From assembly GCA_003347645.1 (NCBI GenBank), contig QDFX01000007.1, positions 62,001 to 126,000 on the forward strand: a stretch of 64,000 nucleotides of DNA. The letters run 5' to 3'. Both the position numbers and the translations under genes were made by a program. Of this stretch, positions 42,687-52,141 are shown in pieces (the first letter of the stretch is position 1; every line of letters starts with the position of its first letter). Under the pieces are notes generated by a model. That model had not been told where the DNA came from, ran no database searches, and saw only the letters and a program-made list of their open reading frames with translations. This DNA comes from Rhizobiaceae bacterium CPCC 101076 (lineage in GTDB: Bacteria; Pseudomonadota; Alphaproteobacteria; Rhizobiales; Methylopilaceae).

Positions 42687-43906
42687 TGGCCGCGCCCGTC
42701 CGCCCCTCGATCCCCGAAAAGCCGGAAACGGTGCCGACGCCGGCCGGAACGCCAATCGCGCCGCCGCCGTCGACCGGGGAGACCGCGCCATCGACCCGAC
42801 CGATCAGGCGCGGCTTCTTCCTCCGCTCACCACTCAACCAGCGCCGCTGGCGGAACTTCCGCGCCAACGGCCGGGGCTACTGGTCACTTCAGATCTTCGT
42901 CGCGTTGTTCGTGTTGTCGCTGTTCGCCGAGTTCATCGCCAACGACAAGCCGTTCCTCGTCTCCTATGACGGCGGCTATTACGTGCCGGTGCTGAAATCC
43001 TATCCGGAGACGGCCTTCGGCGGCGATTTCGAGACCGAGGCCGACTACCGCGACCCGTTCCTGCAGAACCTGATCGCGGACAAGGGCGGCTACATGGTCT
43101 GGCCGCTCATCCGCTATTCCTACGACACGATCAATCTCAACCTGCCGGTCCCCGCCCCCGCTCCGCCGACCTGGATGCTGACACCGGACCAGTGCGAGAA
43201 GGCGGGCAAGGGTCGCGACTGCGCGGGGATAGAAACCAACTGGCTCGGCACCGACGACCAGGGGCGCGATGTCGTCGCCCGCCTGATCTACGGCTTCCGC
43301 CTCTCCGTCCTGTTCGGCCTCGTCCTCACCATCCTGTCCTCGCTGATCGGCGTCGCCGCCGGTGCAGTTCAGGGCTATTTCGGCGGCTGGACCGACCTCA
43401 TCTTTCAGCGCTTCATCGAGATATGGACCTCGATCCCGACGCTCTACCTGCTGATCATCCTGGCGGCCGTCATCACGCCGAGTTTCTGGGTGCTGCTCGG
43501 CATCCTCCTGCTCTTCTCCTGGGTCTCGCTCGTCGGCGTCGTCCGCGCCGAATTCCTGCGCGCCCGCAACTTCGAATATGTCCGCGCCGCCCGCGCGCTC
43601 GGCGTCTCGAACTGGACGATCATGCGTCGGCACCTCCTGCCGAACGCAACGGTGGCGACGCTGACCTTCATGCCCTTCGTGCTGAACGGCTCGATCACCA
43701 CCCTCACCTCGCTCGACTTCCTCGGCTTCGGCCTGCCGCCCGGCTCGCCCTCGCTCGGCGAACTCCTCGCCCAGGGCAAGGCGAACCTGCAGGCGCCCTG
43801 GCTCGGCATCACCGGCTTCATGTCGATCGCGGTGACCCTGTCGCTCCTCGTCTTCGCGGGCGAGGCGGTGCGCGACGCTTTCGATCCAAGAAAGACATTC
43901 TCGTAA
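42686..43906 (+). CDS. yejE: Peptide ABC transporter permease YejE
   Basis: A 406-residue inner-membrane permease. It begins with a Pro-rich cytoplasmic extension (residues 1-45) longer than E. coli YejE, then LNQRRWRNFRANGRGYWSLQ and the first helix, a periplasmic part, and the BPD_transp_1 core with an EAA loop ARNFEYVRAARALGVSNWTI. The ATG shares one base with the yejB stop. The stop TAA (43904-43906) shares its last base with the start of the zinc exporter gene that follows. Confidence 0.95.
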   Translation: MAAPVRPSIPEKPETVPTPAGTPIAPPPSTGETAPSTRPIRRGFFLRSPLNQRRWRNFRANGRGYWSLQIFVALFVLSLFAEFIANDKPFLVSYDGGYYVPVLKSYPETAFGGDFETEADYRDPFLQNLIADKGGYMVWPLIRYSYDTINLNLPVPAPAPPTWMLTPDQCEKAGKGRDCAGIETNWLGTDDQGRDVVARLIYGFRLSVLFGLVLTILSSLIGVAAGAVQGYFGGWTDLIFQRFIEIWTSIPTLYLLIILAAVITPSFWVLLGILLLFSWVSLVGVVRAEFLRARNFEYVRAARALGVSNWTIMRRHLLPNATVATLTFMPFVLNGSITTLTSLDFLGFGLPPGSPSLGELLAQGKANLQAPWLGITGFMSIAVTLSLLVFAGEAVRDAFDPRKTFS

Positions 43907-44910
43907 TGGCGCACGACCACCACGATCATTCGCATGGCGCCAGCGAAACCCGTCTCGGGATCGCGACCCTCCTGACCGGCGGTTTCATGATCGCTGAGTT
44001 CGCCGGCGGCTATATTTCAGGCTCGCTCGCGCTGTTGGCCGATGCCGGCCATATGGGCATCGACTTCGCCTCTCTGGCTCTGGCCTTCGTCGCCATGCGC
44101 ATCGCCCGCCGTCCGGCGAATTCGACCTGGACCTACGGCTATGACCGGTTCCAGATCCTCGTCGCCTTCGCCAATGGCGTGATCCTGTTCTTCGTCGCGG
44201 GCTGGATCATCTGGGAAGCAGGCTGGCGCCTGATGGAGCCAGAAACAGTCGCCGGCCCGCTGATGCTGCTGGTCGCGACCGGCGGCCTCGCCGTCAATAT
44301 CATCGCCTTCTTCGTCCTGCACGGCGCCGACAAGGAAAGCGTGAACATCCGCGGCGCGCTGCTTCACATCCTGGGCGACCTTCTCGGCTCGGTCGGCGCC
44401 ATCGCGGCGGCCTTGATCATCATCTACACCGGCTGGACGCCGATCGACCCGATCCTCTCCGTCTTCGTCTCCGTCATCATCCTCGGCGGGGCATGGCGGC
44501 TCGTCCGCGACTCCGGGCGCGTTCTTCTCGAAGCCGCACCGGCCGACATGGATTCCTCGGCCATCGCCCCCGCCGTGAGGGCCGGCGTCGCGATCGTCGA
44601 GGATGTTCATCACGTCCATGTCTGGTCGATCACCGAAAAGATGCAGGCGGTCACGCTGCATGCCTGCGTTCCCGAAGGGACCGACGCGCCGCCCGTCATC
44701 CGACAAATCAAGGCCGTCCTCGTCGAGAAATTCGGCATCGGCCACGCGACCGTCGAGATCGAATACGGCCAGTGCTCAGACCACGCCAAGGATTGCGGGC
44801 ACGACCACGATCACGCGCATGATCATGATCATGACCACGCCGGCCACGCGCACGATCACGGGCATTCGCATGGCCACGCCCGCAGCCATGCCAGGGTACA
44901 GCCCGCATGA
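43906..44910 (+). CDS. CDF cation (zinc-type) efflux protein inside the yej operon
   Basis: A 334-residue cation diffusion facilitator that exports Zn2+ (and perhaps Cd2+) by proton exchange. Six helices carry the two metal-site motifs LADAGHMGID (His49, Asp53) and LLHILGDLLG (His154, Asp158), the His/Asp combination of zinc-specific members, and a C-terminal cytoplasmic domain. The N-terminus (HDHHDHSHG) and tail (about 20 His/Asp residues) are metal-rich. Its ATG overlaps the yejE stop by 1 base and its stop overlaps yejF by 4 bases, so it is fully embedded in the peptide importer operon. That context is unusual. Confidence 0.93.
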   Translation: MAHDHHDHSHGASETRLGIATLLTGGFMIAEFAGGYISGSLALLADAGHMGIDFASLALAFVAMRIARRPANSTWTYGYDRFQILVAFANGVILFFVAGWIIWEAGWRLMEPETVAGPLMLLVATGGLAVNIIAFFVLHGADKESVNIRGALLHILGDLLGSVGAIAAALIIIYTGWTPIDPILSVFVSVIILGGAWRLVRDSGRVLLEAAPADMDSSAIAPAVRAGVAIVEDVHHVHVWSITEKMQAVTLHACVPEGTDAPPVIRQIKAVLVEKFGIGHATVEIEYGQCSDHAKDCGHDHDHAHDHDHDHAGHAHDHGHSHGHARSHARVQPA

Positions 44911-46538
44911 AGGCCGACGCCGAACCGCTTCTGTCGGTCCGCGATCTCTCCGTCGCCTTCGTGCAGGACGGCAGGGAGACGCTCGCGGTCGATAAAGTCT
45001 CGTTCGACATCAAGAAGGGCGAGACGCTCGCCCTCGTCGGCGAGAGCGGTTCCGGCAAGTCGGTGACCGCGCTCTCGGTGGTGAAGCTCCTGCCCTATCC
45101 GGCCGCCAGCCATCCCTCCGGCCAGATCCTGTTTCGCGGCCAGAACCTCCTGGACCTCGACGAACGCGATCTCAGGAAGGTACGCGGCGCCGACATCTCG
45201 ATGGTCTTCCAGGAGCCGATGACCTCTCTCAACCCGCTGCACACGATCGAGCAGCAGGTCGGCGAAATCCTCGACGTCCATCGCGGCTGGTCGAAGACGA
45301 AGATCCGCGCCCGCGTCCTCGAACTCCTCAATCAGGTCGGCATTCCGAAGCCGGAGGAACGGCTCGATGCCTATCCGCACCAACTCTCCGGTGGGCAGCG
45401 CCAGCGCGTGATGATCGCCATGGCGCTCGCCAACGAGCCGGACCTCCTGATCGCCGACGAGCCGACCACCGCGCTCGACGTCACCGTGCAGGCGCAGATC
45501 CTCGCTCTGCTCAAGAAGCTGCAGGACGAGCTAGGAATGGCCCTCCTCTTCATCACACACGATCTCGGCATCGTCCGGAAGCTGGCCGACCGCGTCTGCG
45601 TCATGACCAGGGGCAAGATCGTCGAGAGCGGGCCGGTCGCGCGCGTCTTCTCCGACCCGGCTCACGCCTATACGAAGCACCTTCTCGCCGCCGAGCCGAG
45701 GGGCAATCCGCCGCCCGCCGATCCGTCGAAGCCGGTCGTCCTCTCGGCGGAGGACATCAAGGTCTGGTTTCCGATCAAGCGCGGCTTTTTCCGCTCGACG
45801 GTCGGCCACATCAAGGCGGTCGACGGTGTCGACATCTCGGTTCGAGCCGGCGAGACGCTGGGCGTGGTCGGCGAGAGCGGTTCCGGCAAGACCACGCTCG
45901 GCCTCGCGATCCTCCGTCTCATCCGCTCCGAAGGCCCGATCGTCTATCTCGGCAAGAACATCGATGGCGCCACCGCCAAAGAGATGCGGCCGCTCCGCAA
46001 GGAGATGCAGGTCGTCTTCCAGGACCCCTACGGCTCGCTGTCGCCCCGCATGTCGGTGGCGCAGATCGTCGAGGAAGGTCTGCTTGTTCAAGGCAAGCTC
46101 AAATCCGCCGACGAACGCCGCGCCGTGGTCGCGCAGGCATTGGACGAGGTAGGCATCGATCCGGCGGCGATGGACCGCTATCCGCACGAATTCTCCGGCG
46201 GCCAGCGCCAGCGCATTGCGATCGCCCGCGCGATGGCGTTGCAGCCGAAATTCGTCGTCCTCGACGAACCGACCTCCGCGCTCGACATGTCTGTCCAGGC
46301 GCAGATCGTCGACCTGCTCCGCGATCTCCAGGCGAAGCACGGCCTCGCCTATCTCTTCATCTCGCACGATCTGAAGGTCGTCCGGGCGCTCGCGAGCGAG
46401 ATGATCGTCATGAAGGATGGCCGCGTCGTCGAACGCGGACCGGCCAGACAGATCTTCGAGGCGCCGGAGACTACCTACACCAAGGCGCTGATCGCCGCCG
46501 CCCTCAATCTCGACGTCACGGGCTCTGCCCGACAATAA
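44907..46538 (+). CDS. yejF: Peptide ABC transporter ATPase YejF (two nucleotide-binding domains)
   Basis: A 543-residue protein of two fused ABC ATPase halves. Walker A is [13 protein letters not shown] in the first half and [13 protein letters not shown] in the second; both signatures are present ([12 protein letters not shown] and [12 protein letters not shown]), and Walker B is [13 protein letters not shown] and [13 protein letters not shown]. The linker carries the OppD/F-type extension ([12 protein letters not shown]). It powers uptake through YejBE. It starts with ATG overlapping the CDF stop (ATGA), and is the last gene of the operon. Confidence 0.95.
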   Translation: MKADAEPLLSVRDLSVAFVQDGRETLAVDKVSFDIKKGETLALVGESGSGKSVTALSVVKLLPYPAASHPSGQILFRGQNLLDLDERDLRKVRGADISMVFQEPMTSLNPLHTIEQQVGEILDVHRGWSKTKIRARVLELLNQVGIPKPEERLDAYPHQLSGGQRQRVMIAMALANEPDLLIADEPTTALDVTVQAQILALLKKLQDELGMALLFITHDLGIVRKLADRVCVMTRGKIVESGPVARVFSDPAHAYTKHLLAAEPRGNPPPADPSKPVVLSAEDIKVWFPIKRGFFRSTVGHIKAVDGVDISVRAGETLGVVGESGSGKTTLGLAILRLIRSEGPIVYLGKNIDGATAKEMRPLRKEMQVVFQDPYGSLSPRMSVAQIVEEGLLVQGKLKSADERRAVVAQALDEVGIDPAAMDRYPHEFSGGQRQRIAIARAMALQPKFVVLDEPTSALDMSVQAQIVDLLRDLQAKHGLAYLFISHDLKVVRALASEMIVMKDGRVVERGPARQIFEAPETTYTKALIAAALNLDVTGSARQ

Positions 46539-46590
46539 TCCCGAGCATGGTCAGTTGCGTCGATGGCATTAGCCGGCGAGCTTCCGAGCC

Positions 46591-47436
46591 CTAGAGGCGA
46601 CGGACGCTGGTGATGGAGCTTCCGGCCTCAGCAATGCGTGCGATGGCCCCCGCCGCGTCCTCGATCGCCACCGCCATGTGATGCGCGTTGGCATGAATGA
46701 TCGTGCCATCGCCGCGCGCGATGGCAACGTGCCCCTTCCAGAAGATCAGGTCGCCGCGCTGCAGATCGCCTGCACCGTCGAACGCCACCGGGTTCCCTAT
46801 CCCCGCCTCCTGCATGTCGCTGTCGCGCGGCGCATCCAATCCGGCGGCGTCGAACGCGACCTGGACGAGGCCCGAACAATCGAGCCCAAGGCTCGTCTTG
46901 CCGCCCCAGAGATAGGGCGCGCCGACGAAGCGCTCGGCGACGGAGACATAATCGTCCTCGTCCGCGGCGAGCGGCGCGAGGTGCTGCCTCGGCACATAGC
47001 CGCCGGTCGCGAGCACGGCGAACATGCCTTCTTCCCGCTCGACGATAACGTGGCTGCCGAGCGTCAGCGCTTCCTCGGGCGGCTGCTTGATGCTGGCGCC
47101 GGGGAAGATGAAGGTCCGAAGCGCCGAGACGCGATGCGTCGGCTCGCCCGCGACCGGGCCGAGCGCCCATTCCGGCAGCCAGCCGACATAACGGTCGGAT
47201 TCGAGCTGCACCCAGGCCCAGCCCTCGTCGAGGTCATAGACGGCGACCGGTTCGCCGAAGATTGCCTCCGTCAGCTGCGCCGCGTCCGGACGCGCTTCGG
47301 CACGCAGCGGAGCCGAGCCGACGGCGATTCGCATCGACAGCGCCGGCACGTAATTCTCCGCCTCGATCGTGCCGCGCAGATATTCGGCGGCCAGATCACC
47401 CCTGGCGGGTGTCAAGCGTGGGTCGAGGTCTGTCAT
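46591..47436 (-). CDS. NlpC/P60 family peptidoglycan hydrolase
   Basis: A 281-residue cysteine peptidase that cuts peptide bonds in peptidoglycan. Two SH3-like regions (residues about 30-150) precede the catalytic NlpC/P60 domain with GLDCSGLVQ (nucleophile Cys), GDLIFWKGHVAIA (catalytic His) and IIHANAHH. No signal peptide is visible, as usual for this alphaproteobacterial group, so the cellular site is uncertain. Its start overlaps the MarR gene stop by 4 bases. In many Rhizobiales the partner is the M17 aminopeptidase, which lies just upstream here with MarR in between. Confidence 0.88.
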   Translation of the reverse strand: MTDLDPRLTPARGDLAAEYLRGTIEAENYVPALSMRIAVGSAPLRAEARPDAAQLTEAIFGEPVAVYDLDEGWAWVQLESDRYVGWLPEWALGPVAGEPTHRVSALRTFIFPGASIKQPPEEALTLGSHVIVEREEGMFAVLATGGYVPRQHLAPLAADEDDYVSVAERFVGAPYLWGGKTSLGLDCSGLVQVAFDAAGLDAPRDSDMQEAGIGNPVAFDGAGDLQRGDLIFWKGHVAIARGDGTIIHANAHHMAVAIEDAAGAIARIAEAGSSITSVRRL

Positions 47437-47783
47437 GCCGGCAGGTCCTTCGCTGTCTCGATCAGCATATCGCCGAGTTTCTCAACAAACAGCGCCCCTT
47501 TGACGGTGCGCTGAATGACCACGCTCCTTCGATCGGCCTCGTCGCGGCGGCGCGTCACGAGATCGAGCTTGCCCATGGCGTCGAGCGCCCGTGTGATGAC
47601 CGGCTTGGCCACGCCGAGCTTGGCGGCCAGTCCCCGCACAGTATGCGGCGGCGGTTCGAGATAGATCGTCAGCAGGATGGCGGTCTGCCGGGCCGAGAGG
47701 TCGGCGTCGCTGTCGCGCACCTGCGCAAGGCTGAAATCGCTCAGAAGCCTGAGCGCCTGGGACGGTCGGAACGTGAAGGGCAT
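47433..47783 (-). CDS. MarR-family transcriptional regulator
   Basis: A 116-residue winged-helix protein: LSARQTAILLTIYLEPPPHT, then VRGLAAKLGVAKPVITRALD as the recognition helix region and VTRRRDEADRRSVVIQRTVK for the wing. It is shorter than most MarR proteins (about 140) but keeps the DNA-binding core and a short C-terminal helix. It sits between and in the same direction as an M17 aminopeptidase and an NlpC/P60 hydrolase, so it may control its own operon. Ligand unknown. Confidence 0.85.
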   Translation of the reverse strand: MPFTFRPSQALRLLSDFSLAQVRDSDADLSARQTAILLTIYLEPPPHTVRGLAAKLGVAKPVITRALDAMGKLDLVTRRRDEADRRSVVIQRTVKGALFVEKLGDMLIETAKDLPA

Positions 47784-47825
47784 CTTGCGCGATGTCTTTC
47801 ACGCCCGACCGACGCGGGCAAGTCC

Positions 47826-49199
47826 TCAGCCGTAGCGGTTCTTCAGCAGCGCATAGAGCGCCCGGATCGACTGCGCCTCGCCGCCTTCCGACCGCCCCGG
47901 CCGTGCCGAGGGCGTCCAGGCGAAGATGTCGATATGGACGTAGGATTTGGCCTTCTCGACGAACCGGCGCAGGAAAAGCGCCGCCGTGATGGAGCCGGCA
48001 TGCCCGCCAGCCGGCGCGTTGTTGAGATCGGCGATGCGGCTGTCGAGCATGCGGTCGTAGTTCGACCAGAAGGGCAGCCGCCAGAGCGGGTCGTTCTCGG
48101 CGCGGCCGGTCTTCACGAGGTCCTCGGCCAAGGCATCGTCATCGGTGTAGATCGGAGGCAGTTCCGGGCCGAGCGCGACGCGCGCCGCGCCGGTCAGGGT
48201 CGCGAGGTCAACGAGAAGATCGGGCTCCTCGGCGTCGGCCAGAGCCAGCGCGTCCGCCAGCACAAGCCGCCCCTCGGCATCGGTATTGCCGATCTCGACG
48301 GTCAGTCCCTTGCGGCTGCGATAGATGTCGCCCGGCCTGAAGCTCCTGCCCGACACCGCGTTCTCGACGGCCGGGATCAGCACGCGCAGCCTGACCTTGA
48401 GCTTCGCGTCCATGATCATGTGGGCGAGTGCCAGCACGTTTGCCGCGCCGCCCATGTCCTTCTTCATGATCAGCATGCCGGCCGACGGCTTGATGTCGAG
48501 ACCGCCCGTGTCGAAGCAGACGCCCTTGCCGACAAGCGTGACCTTCGGATGCGCGTCGTCCCCCCAGCAGAAATCGATCAGCCGCGGCGCGCGCGGGCTC
48601 GAACAGCCGACTGCGTGGATCAGCGGAAACTCCCTGGCGAGCTCCTCGCCCTTCACCGCTGTCGCGAACAGGGCACCGTGCCTGTCGGCGAGTTCGCGGG
48701 CGACGGCTTCGAGCTCGTCCGGCCCCATATCGTTCGAGGGCGTGTTGACGAGATCACGGGCGAGCTTCACGCCCTCGGCAAGCCGGGTCACCTCCGCGCC
48801 GTCGACGCTCTCCGGTAGAACCAGCTTCGCTGCTTTCGTCTCGGCGCTCTTGTAGCGGTCGAATTTGTAGTGCCCGAGCAGGAAGCCCAGCGCGGTCAGA
48901 CGCCGATCGGCGAGCGGTCCGTCAAAGCGATAAATGCCGGCAGGCAGGTCGCGGGCAAGGTGGGCTGCAATGAAAGGATCGCGGGTCTTCGCATCGCCCG
49001 CCTCAACGCCGAACAGCACGCCGGCCAGACCGCCTTCGCCATTCGGAACGACATTCACATGCCCGACACGCGCCTCATACGCGGTCGCCATCGCCCACGC
49101 TCGCGCGGGCTCGGGCAGGTTTTCGTGACTTGTTCCGCGGGGAATTGGCCAGATGGGTATTGCGGGCCGGGTGTCGTACGCCAACAGGGAAGGATGCAC
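47826..49199 (-). CDS. M17 leucyl aminopeptidase family protein
   Basis: A 457-residue metallo-aminopeptidase that removes N-terminal residues from peptides. The C-terminal catalytic domain has VTLVGKGVCFDTGGLDIKPS (Lys and Asp metal ligands), MKKDMGGAANVLALAH, and NTDAEGRLVLADAL with Asp and Glu ligands and the catalytic Arg. The N-terminal domain is short. I chose the GTG at 49199 because GAGG lies 11 bases upstream; the longer start at 49262 has no ribosome binding site. It leads the MarR and NlpC genes. Confidence 0.9.
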   Translation of the reverse strand: MHPSLLAYDTRPAIPIWPIPRGTSHENLPEPARAWAMATAYEARVGHVNVVPNGEGGLAGVLFGVEAGDAKTRDPFIAAHLARDLPAGIYRFDGPLADRRLTALGFLLGHYKFDRYKSAETKAAKLVLPESVDGAEVTRLAEGVKLARDLVNTPSNDMGPDELEAVARELADRHGALFATAVKGEELAREFPLIHAVGCSSPRAPRLIDFCWGDDAHPKVTLVGKGVCFDTGGLDIKPSAGMLIMKKDMGGAANVLALAHMIMDAKLKVRLRVLIPAVENAVSGRSFRPGDIYRSRKGLTVEIGNTDAEGRLVLADALALADAEEPDLLVDLATLTGAARVALGPELPPIYTDDDALAEDLVKTGRAENDPLWRLPFWSNYDRMLDSRIADLNNAPAGGHAGSITAALFLRRFVEKAKSYVHIDIFAWTPSARPGRSEGGEAQSIRALYALLKNRYG

Positions 49200-49327
49200 G
49201 CGAAAAACCTCGAACTGAGTCGTCAGGTGATGGTCGCCGCCTTCGCCCGATTTACCAAGCATTAGGGTTAACGGTCCAAAAAGGGTAGCAGGTTGCCGGG
49301 CTTGCCGGCACACGAACAGGTCGGCCC

Positions 49328-50128
49328 ATGTACCGTTGCCGCGTTAGCCGTTCGCCTCGCCTTTCCCTTCTGGTCGCCGTCGCAGCGTCGGCCCTGCTCG
49401 CGGGTTGCGCCACCGGACCGGCAACGACCGGCTCGACCGGCGGCCGAGGCTTCACGAGCCCCTTCGCCAGCAAGAAGGAAGACCCGTCGGTCCAGGCCGC
49501 GATCGCGCAATCCAGATCACTGCGCGCCGCCGGACAGAAAGACCAGGCAATCGCGGTCCTGTCCAAGGCCCTCGCCCGCAATTCCGGTTCATCCGCCCTT
49601 CAGGCAGCCTATGGCCGGGCTCTGGCCGATGCCGGCCGCAATGACGAGGCGCTCGCCGCGCTTGCCAAGGCGGACGACCCGAAGCGGCCGGACTGGCGCA
49701 TCCTGAACAGCGAGGGCGCGATCCTCGATCAGCTCGGCCGCATGGACCAGGCGCAGAAGGTCTATGCCCAAGCCCTTCAGCTCGCGCCGGAAGAACCGAC
49801 GATCCTGTCCAATCTCGGCCTTTCGCAGGCACTGTCGAAGCGCCCTGCCGACGCGGAGCAGACGCTCCGCCGCGCCGTCGCAAGTCCCCGCGCGACAGCG
49901 AAGATGCGCCAGAATCTGGCTCTCGTCCTCGCGCTGCAGGGAAAGCTCGGCGAAGCCGAAACATTGGCGAAGCAGGATCTGCCGCCGAAGGAAGTCGCCG
50001 AGAACCTCCGTTACTGGAAGCAGGCGGCAACGGCCCAGCGTTCGAAGGCCGCCGCCGCACCAACCAAAGCGGCTGCGGCACCCGCCGAGCTGAACACAGC
50101 CGATCTCGGCGAACTTCGTAGCAATTGA
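49328..50128 (+). CDS. TadD-like TPR lipoprotein
   Basis: A 266-residue lipoprotein with a signal peptide ending in the lipobox LLAGC (Cys27 after residues ASALLAG). Residues about 60-200 hold tetratricopeptide repeats (SRSLRAAGQKDQAIAVLSKA, then DQLGRMDQAQKVYAQALQLA and others). Such proteins belong to Tad pilus loci as TadD or similar outer-membrane assembly factors. It is on the opposite strand next to tadC, so it belongs to the locus but is separately transcribed. The C-terminus is Ala-rich and unstructured. Confidence 0.82.
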   Translation: MYRCRVSRSPRLSLLVAVAASALLAGCATGPATTGSTGGRGFTSPFASKKEDPSVQAAIAQSRSLRAAGQKDQAIAVLSKALARNSGSSALQAAYGRALADAGRNDEALAALAKADDPKRPDWRILNSEGAILDQLGRMDQAQKVYAQALQLAPEEPTILSNLGLSQALSKRPADAEQTLRRAVASPRATAKMRQNLALVLALQGKLGEAETLAKQDLPPKEVAENLRYWKQAATAQRSKAAAAPTKAAAAPAELNTADLGELRSN

Positions 50129-50167
50129 ACGAGCGCGGCCTCCGTAACAAGAGACCGGTTTCGCCTG

Positions 50168-51145
50168 CTATTTCCAGATCTCGAAGACGCTGATCATCGC
50201 CGGTCCGAGGATGACGACGAACAGGACCGGCAGGAAAAAGATGATCATCGGCACGGTCAGCTTCGGCGGCAGCGCCGCGGCCTTCTTCTCCGCCTCGTTC
50301 ATACGCTGGTCGCGGCTTTCCTGCGCCATCACGCGAAGCGCCTGCGCCAGCGGCGTGCCGTATTTTTCCGCCTGGATCAGCGCGCCGCAGACATTCTTGA
50401 CCGCCTCGACGCCCGTGCGAAGGCCAAGGTTCTCATATGCGAGCCGCCGATCCTGCAGGTAGGACATCTCGGCGCTCGTGAGCACCAGTTCCTCCGCGAG
50501 CGCGATCGACTGCTCGCCGATCTCGGTCGACACTTTCCTGAAAGCGGCCTCGACCGACATACCGGATTCAATGCAGATCAGAAGAAGATCCATCGCGTCG
50601 GGGAACGCCCGGCGAACCGATAACTGCCGCTTCGCGATCTGGTTGGAGATAAAGACCTGCGGCAGCTTGATGCCGAGGAACGCGGCGACGATCACGATCA
50701 GCAGTTTGATCTGCCACGAAAGATCGAAGCTGCCGATCACGAAGAGATAAAGCCCCGTGAGCACGGCGAGCGTTATCGGGGCGGCCGCACGGAAGAAGAG
50801 GAATGTCGCCATCGGGCCCGGACCGCGATAGCCCGCCATGACGAGCTTTTCCTTCGCGTCATCCGTGCCGAGATGCTTGGCGAGATCGAAATCCTCGACG
50901 ACCCGCTTGATCAACGCCTTCGGCTCGCGTCTCAGATTGACCGCCTGGCCGCGCGCCATCCGCTCTCGCTCGCGTGCCCGCATCTTCTCGCGCTCGAGCG
51001 CCACGGACTTCATCCGCTTGTCCAGATTGTTCGAGGACAGGAGCGGCATTGCGAGGGTCAGCACGGTCATGATCGCCGCAACGGCGGCAAATACGGCGAT
51101 CAGGAAATCGCGATCCGCGAGGCGCTCGGCCCAGTACTGAACCAT
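50168..51145 (-). CDS. tadC: Tad pilus inner-membrane platform protein TadC
   Basis: A 325-residue T2SF-family protein with an N-terminal helix (LIAVFAAVAAIMTVLTLAMP), a central helical T2SS-F domain (RAFPDAMDLLLICIESGMSV), and two or three helices at the C-terminus ending FLPVLFVVILGPAMISVFEI. With TadB it forms the platform for pilus assembly by the TadA/CpaF ATPase. Its start is 11 bases from the tadB stop. Confidence 0.94.
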   Translation of the reverse strand: MVQYWAERLADRDFLIAVFAAVAAIMTVLTLAMPLLSSNNLDKRMKSVALEREKMRARERERMARGQAVNLRREPKALIKRVVEDFDLAKHLGTDDAKEKLVMAGYRGPGPMATFLFFRAAAPITLAVLTGLYLFVIGSFDLSWQIKLLIVIVAAFLGIKLPQVFISNQIAKRQLSVRRAFPDAMDLLLICIESGMSVEAAFRKVSTEIGEQSIALAEELVLTSAEMSYLQDRRLAYENLGLRTGVEAVKNVCGALIQAEKYGTPLAQALRVMAQESRDQRMNEAEKKAAALPPKLTVPMIIFFLPVLFVVILGPAMISVFEIWK

Positions 51146-51155
51146 CCCTGCCTCC

Positions 51156-52139
51156 TCAGAAGTCGAAATTGATCATCTTGCGCATGCTGAGAATGCCGAT
51201 GAGCATCCAGAACGCAGAGAACGCGAGCAGCATCTGTCCCACGGGCTTGGTCCAGAGCGCGGAGACATAGTCCGGTGAGATGATCGACACGATGCCGCCG
51301 ACGAAGATCGGCAGCGAACCGATGATCCACGCCGATGTCTTCGCCTCCATGCTCATCGCCTGGATCTTGCCTTTCATCTTCTGGCGGTCGCGCAGGACCC
51401 GGGAGAGGTTGCCCAGCGCTTCCGACAGGTTGCCGCCCGATTTCGACTGGATCGCGATGACGATGGCGAAGAAGTTCGCCTCGGGAAGCCCGACGCGGGT
51501 GTAGAGGCGCTCGATTGAGTCGCTCAGGATCATGCCGACATTCTGCGTATCGACTATCGCGCGGAACTCGGAGCGGACGGGCTCCTGCGATTCACTCGCG
51601 ACGATGCGCATGCAGTCGCCGAGCGGCAGGCCCGATTTGACGCCACGAACGATGATGTCGATGGCGTTCGGAAATTCCTTGATGAACGCCTGCTGCCGCT
51701 TCTTGCGGAGATAACCGAGAATCCAGCGCGGCAGTCCCAGACCGCCTATGAACAATCCGGCCAGTCCAAGCAGCGGCATGCCCGTCGCGATGAAGAGGCC
51801 AAACCCGAGAATGACGCCCAGAACCAGGCTGAGCACATAGAAGCGCTTGACCGGCCAATCGAGGCCGGCCTGTTCCAACCGCACTGTGAGCGGCGGGTTC
51901 TTGATGTTCAGTTGCCGCTTCTCGAGTTCCTTCAGGCTGTCCGCGACGGCCGCGCGGCGGAGCGCGACTTCGGTTCGCCCGGACGCCTGTTCGCGGAACT
52001 TTCCGGCACCCTCGAACATCGACTTCTGGCGCTTCTCGGCGCGCCCGCCACCGGCGACCAGCGGATAGGCGACTGCGTAGAATCCGCCTCCGACCGCAAG
52101 CGCGACGAGGAGGAAGATGATGAGTTGCTGGCTATCCAT
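51156..52139 (-). CDS. tadB: Tad pilus inner-membrane platform protein TadB
   Basis: A 327-residue paralogue of TadC, with an N-terminal helix, a basic cytoplasmic region, a T2SF domain (KEFPNAIDIIVRGVKSGLPL, then SGGNLSEALGNLSRVLRDRQ) and C-terminal helices. It pairs with TadC in the platform. It begins 2 bases after the cpaF stop, so translation is probably coupled. The ATG at 52139 is the only sensible start. Confidence 0.94.
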   Translation of the reverse strand: MDSQQLIIFLLVALAVGGGFYAVAYPLVAGGGRAEKRQKSMFEGAGKFREQASGRTEVALRRAAVADSLKELEKRQLNIKNPPLTVRLEQAGLDWPVKRFYVLSLVLGVILGFGLFIATGMPLLGLAGLFIGGLGLPRWILGYLRKKRQQAFIKEFPNAIDIIVRGVKSGLPLGDCMRIVASESQEPVRSEFRAIVDTQNVGMILSDSIERLYTRVGLPEANFFAIVIAIQSKSGGNLSEALGNLSRVLRDRQKMKGKIQAMSMEAKTSAWIIGSLPIFVGGIVSIISPDYVSALWTKPVGQMLLAFSAFWMLIGILSMRKMINFDF

Positions 52140-52141
52140 GG

